Position numbers and translations under genes: made by a program
The notes under the pieces: model-generated
The model's database searches: none
What the model was told of the DNA's origin: nothing
Seen by the model: only the letters and a program-made list of their open reading frames with translations
Assembly (NCBI GenBank): GCA_003599865.1
Contig: QZKS01000028.1
Location: 1 to 64,000, forward strand
DNA from: Desulfobacteraceae bacterium
GTDB taxonomy: Bacteria; Desulfobacterota; Desulfobacteria; Desulfobacterales; SURF-7
Reading direction: 5' to 3'
Length of the DNA stretch: 64,000 nt
In this document: positions 63,029 to 64,000 of the stretch, piece after piece
Layout of the letters: each line of letters opens with the position of its first letter
Numbering within the stretch: the stretch's first letter is position 1

Positions 63029-64000
63029 CCGTCATGACCTTTCCGGCAATATGATCAAGCAGGATATTTGCCACTTCATCTTTTCCCATGATCGGCAGTG
63101 ATTTCTTTTCTCCGTTTGGAAAGTAGAGAGTAACCTTGTTTGAATCGCTTCCAAAAGCGGAAGCCGTGCTTCCTACAAGATTTCCGACAATCAAATCGAG
63201 ATTTTTTTCCCGAAGTTTTTTCTGCGCATTGTTATCAAGTTCCTGTGTTTCCGCTGCAAAACCAACCAGTATTTGTTGTTTTTTTCGTTCACCAAGAACC
63301 TTTAAAATATCGATATTTTTTTCCAGGTGCAAAGAGAGTCGTTCATCTGTTTTCTTGATTTTGTGCTCTGCCCGGACAACAGGCTTGTAATCCGCAACAG
63401 CCGCGACCTTGATAATGATATCCGATTGTTCCATATTTCCAAGCATGGATTCAGCCATCTCATCCGCCGTTTTCACATGAACCACACGCACCCCGATTGG
63501 CGGACAGAGTGAAGTCGGACCGGATACCAGCGTGACTTCCGCCCCCCGGTACTCTGCCGCCTTGGCAATGGCATATCCCATTTTTCCGGATGAATGATTG
63601 CTGATGAATCGAACCGGATCAATGGGCTCGATGGTTGGTCCGGCGGATATCAGAATCTTTTTATTCAGAAGGTCTTTGTCATACAGCAATTTTTGAAGCC
63701 GGTCGGCAATAAACTCGGGAGACGGCAAACGGCCGGCCCCGGTCACACCGCATGCGAGTTCTCCGGCATCCGGCTCAATCACGGTATACCCATCGGATTC
63801 CAGAATATCAATATTCCGCTGAACCGCCCTGTTCTCGTACATATTGGTATTCATTGCCGGGCAGATCATCCTCGGCGAGGTAACCGCCAGCATGAAAGTA
63901 CTCAGCGCATCGTCTGCAATTCCGTTTGCCAGCTTCCCGATCATATTGGCGGTTGCCGGTGCCACAATGACGGCATCCGCCTCCTGTGCCCAGGAAATAT
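63015..64000 (-). CDS. coaBC: Bifunctional CoaBC (phosphopantothenoylcysteine synthase/decarboxylase), partial
   Basis: The frame is open to the window edge and reads ISWAQEADAVIVAPATANMIGKLANG upstream of the track start, so the 5' end is missing. The visible CoaC part has the end of the decarboxylase domain (PAMNTNMYENRAVQRNI) and GAGRLPSPEFIADRL. The CoaB part has ISAGPTIEPIDPVRFISNHSSGKMGYAIA and VKVAAVADYKP-type segments. It makes 4'-phosphopantetheine for CoA. Overlap with the UDG gene suggests co-expression. Confidence 0.95.
   Translation of the reverse strand, partial: ISWAQEADAVIVAPATANMIGKLANGIADDALSTFMLAVTSPRMICPAMNTNMYENRAVQRNIDILESDGYTVIEPDAGELACGVTGAGRLPSPEFIADRLQKLLYDKDLLNKKILISAGPTIEPIDPVRFISNHSSGKMGYAIAKAAEYRGAEVTLVSGPTSLCPPIGVRVVHVKTADEMAESMLGNMEQSDIIIKVAAVADYKPVVRAEHKIKKTDERLSLHLEKNIDILKVLGERKKQQILVGFAAETQELDNNAQKKLREKNLDLIVGNLVGSTASAFGSDSNKVTLYFPNGEKKSLPIMGKDEVANILLDHIAGKVMTDDDR

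Noticed and set aside
1-64000. CRISPR arrays, tRNA/rRNA genes, complete insertion sequences, phage genes
   Set aside because: Looked for by eye along the window; no regular spaced repeats, cloverleaf sequences, transposases or phage structural genes were recognised.

Overview
The window looks like a chromosomal segment of an anaerobic or facultatively anaerobic Gram-negative bacterium, most likely a member of the Desulfobacterota (Desulfobacterales-like). The evidence is a selenocysteine-containing formate dehydrogenase, a CooT/DUF3842 pair, a FapA-like protein with an MJ0042 zinc ribbon, OMPLA, RND/TolC efflux and type-4 uracil-DNA glycosylase. The lineage is an inference from gene content; no rRNA or tRNA gene was recognised.

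Layout. 0-1.9 kb: the end of a gene cassette, a good attC-like site, a PD-(D/E)XK-type nuclease gene and an orphan CopG/BrnA-like antitoxin. 1.9-5.2 kb (minus): prfC, an enoyl-CoA isomerase and an SDR. 5.2-13.1 kb: a 52-aa gene missed by the ORF track, a TPR protein, a YVTN-propeller/DUF6160-like surface pair, and an envelope-stress module (ECF sigma, putative anti-sigma, two Spy/CpxP-like proteins). 13.2-19.1 kb (minus): an adaptor-RND-TolC efflux operon whose PadR-type regulator survives only as a 38-aa N-terminal stub behind an intact-looking promoter and palindrome. 19.3-25 kb: a 42-aa membrane protein with a Fur-box-like site upstream, an FKBP-like metal-tail protein, darP, a TIGR03169-like flavoprotein, an acyl-CoA synthetase and yceH. 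25.3-30.8 kb (plus): msrAB, a ferritin-like/receiver fusion, tpx, fumC and a TIGR01777 epimerase, several of them tied to oxidative stress. 30.9-37.2 kb: a large PilZ protein, an aminotransferase, phospholipase A, a hydrolase and RNase D. 37.3-42.6 kb (plus): thrS, a VanZ-like gene and a selenocysteine fdhA that the ORF track splits at an in-frame TGA. 42.6-45 kb: a palindromic repeat cluster, a second attC-like site with two cassette-type genes, and a MazEF-like module. 45.2-54.8 kb (minus): a ParB/RAM fusion overlapping a phosphoesterase gene, a 931-aa FapA-like protein, and a tight run parA-parB-NYN-DUF3842-cooT-ispH::ubiA. 54.8-64 kb: BepA-like protease, EF-G, a GerMN protein, PanP-like decarboxylase, and a coaBC-udg-fkp run cut by the window end.

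The most notable items are the IspH-UbiA fusion, the ferritin-like/receiver fusion, the ParB/RAM fusion, the selenocysteine FdhA with a readable SECIS hairpin, the two attC-like cassette junctions 43.6 kb apart, and the truncated PadR at the head of the efflux operon. Most of the remainder is housekeeping and envelope biology. Family assignments were made by eye from motifs and length; no database search was possible.
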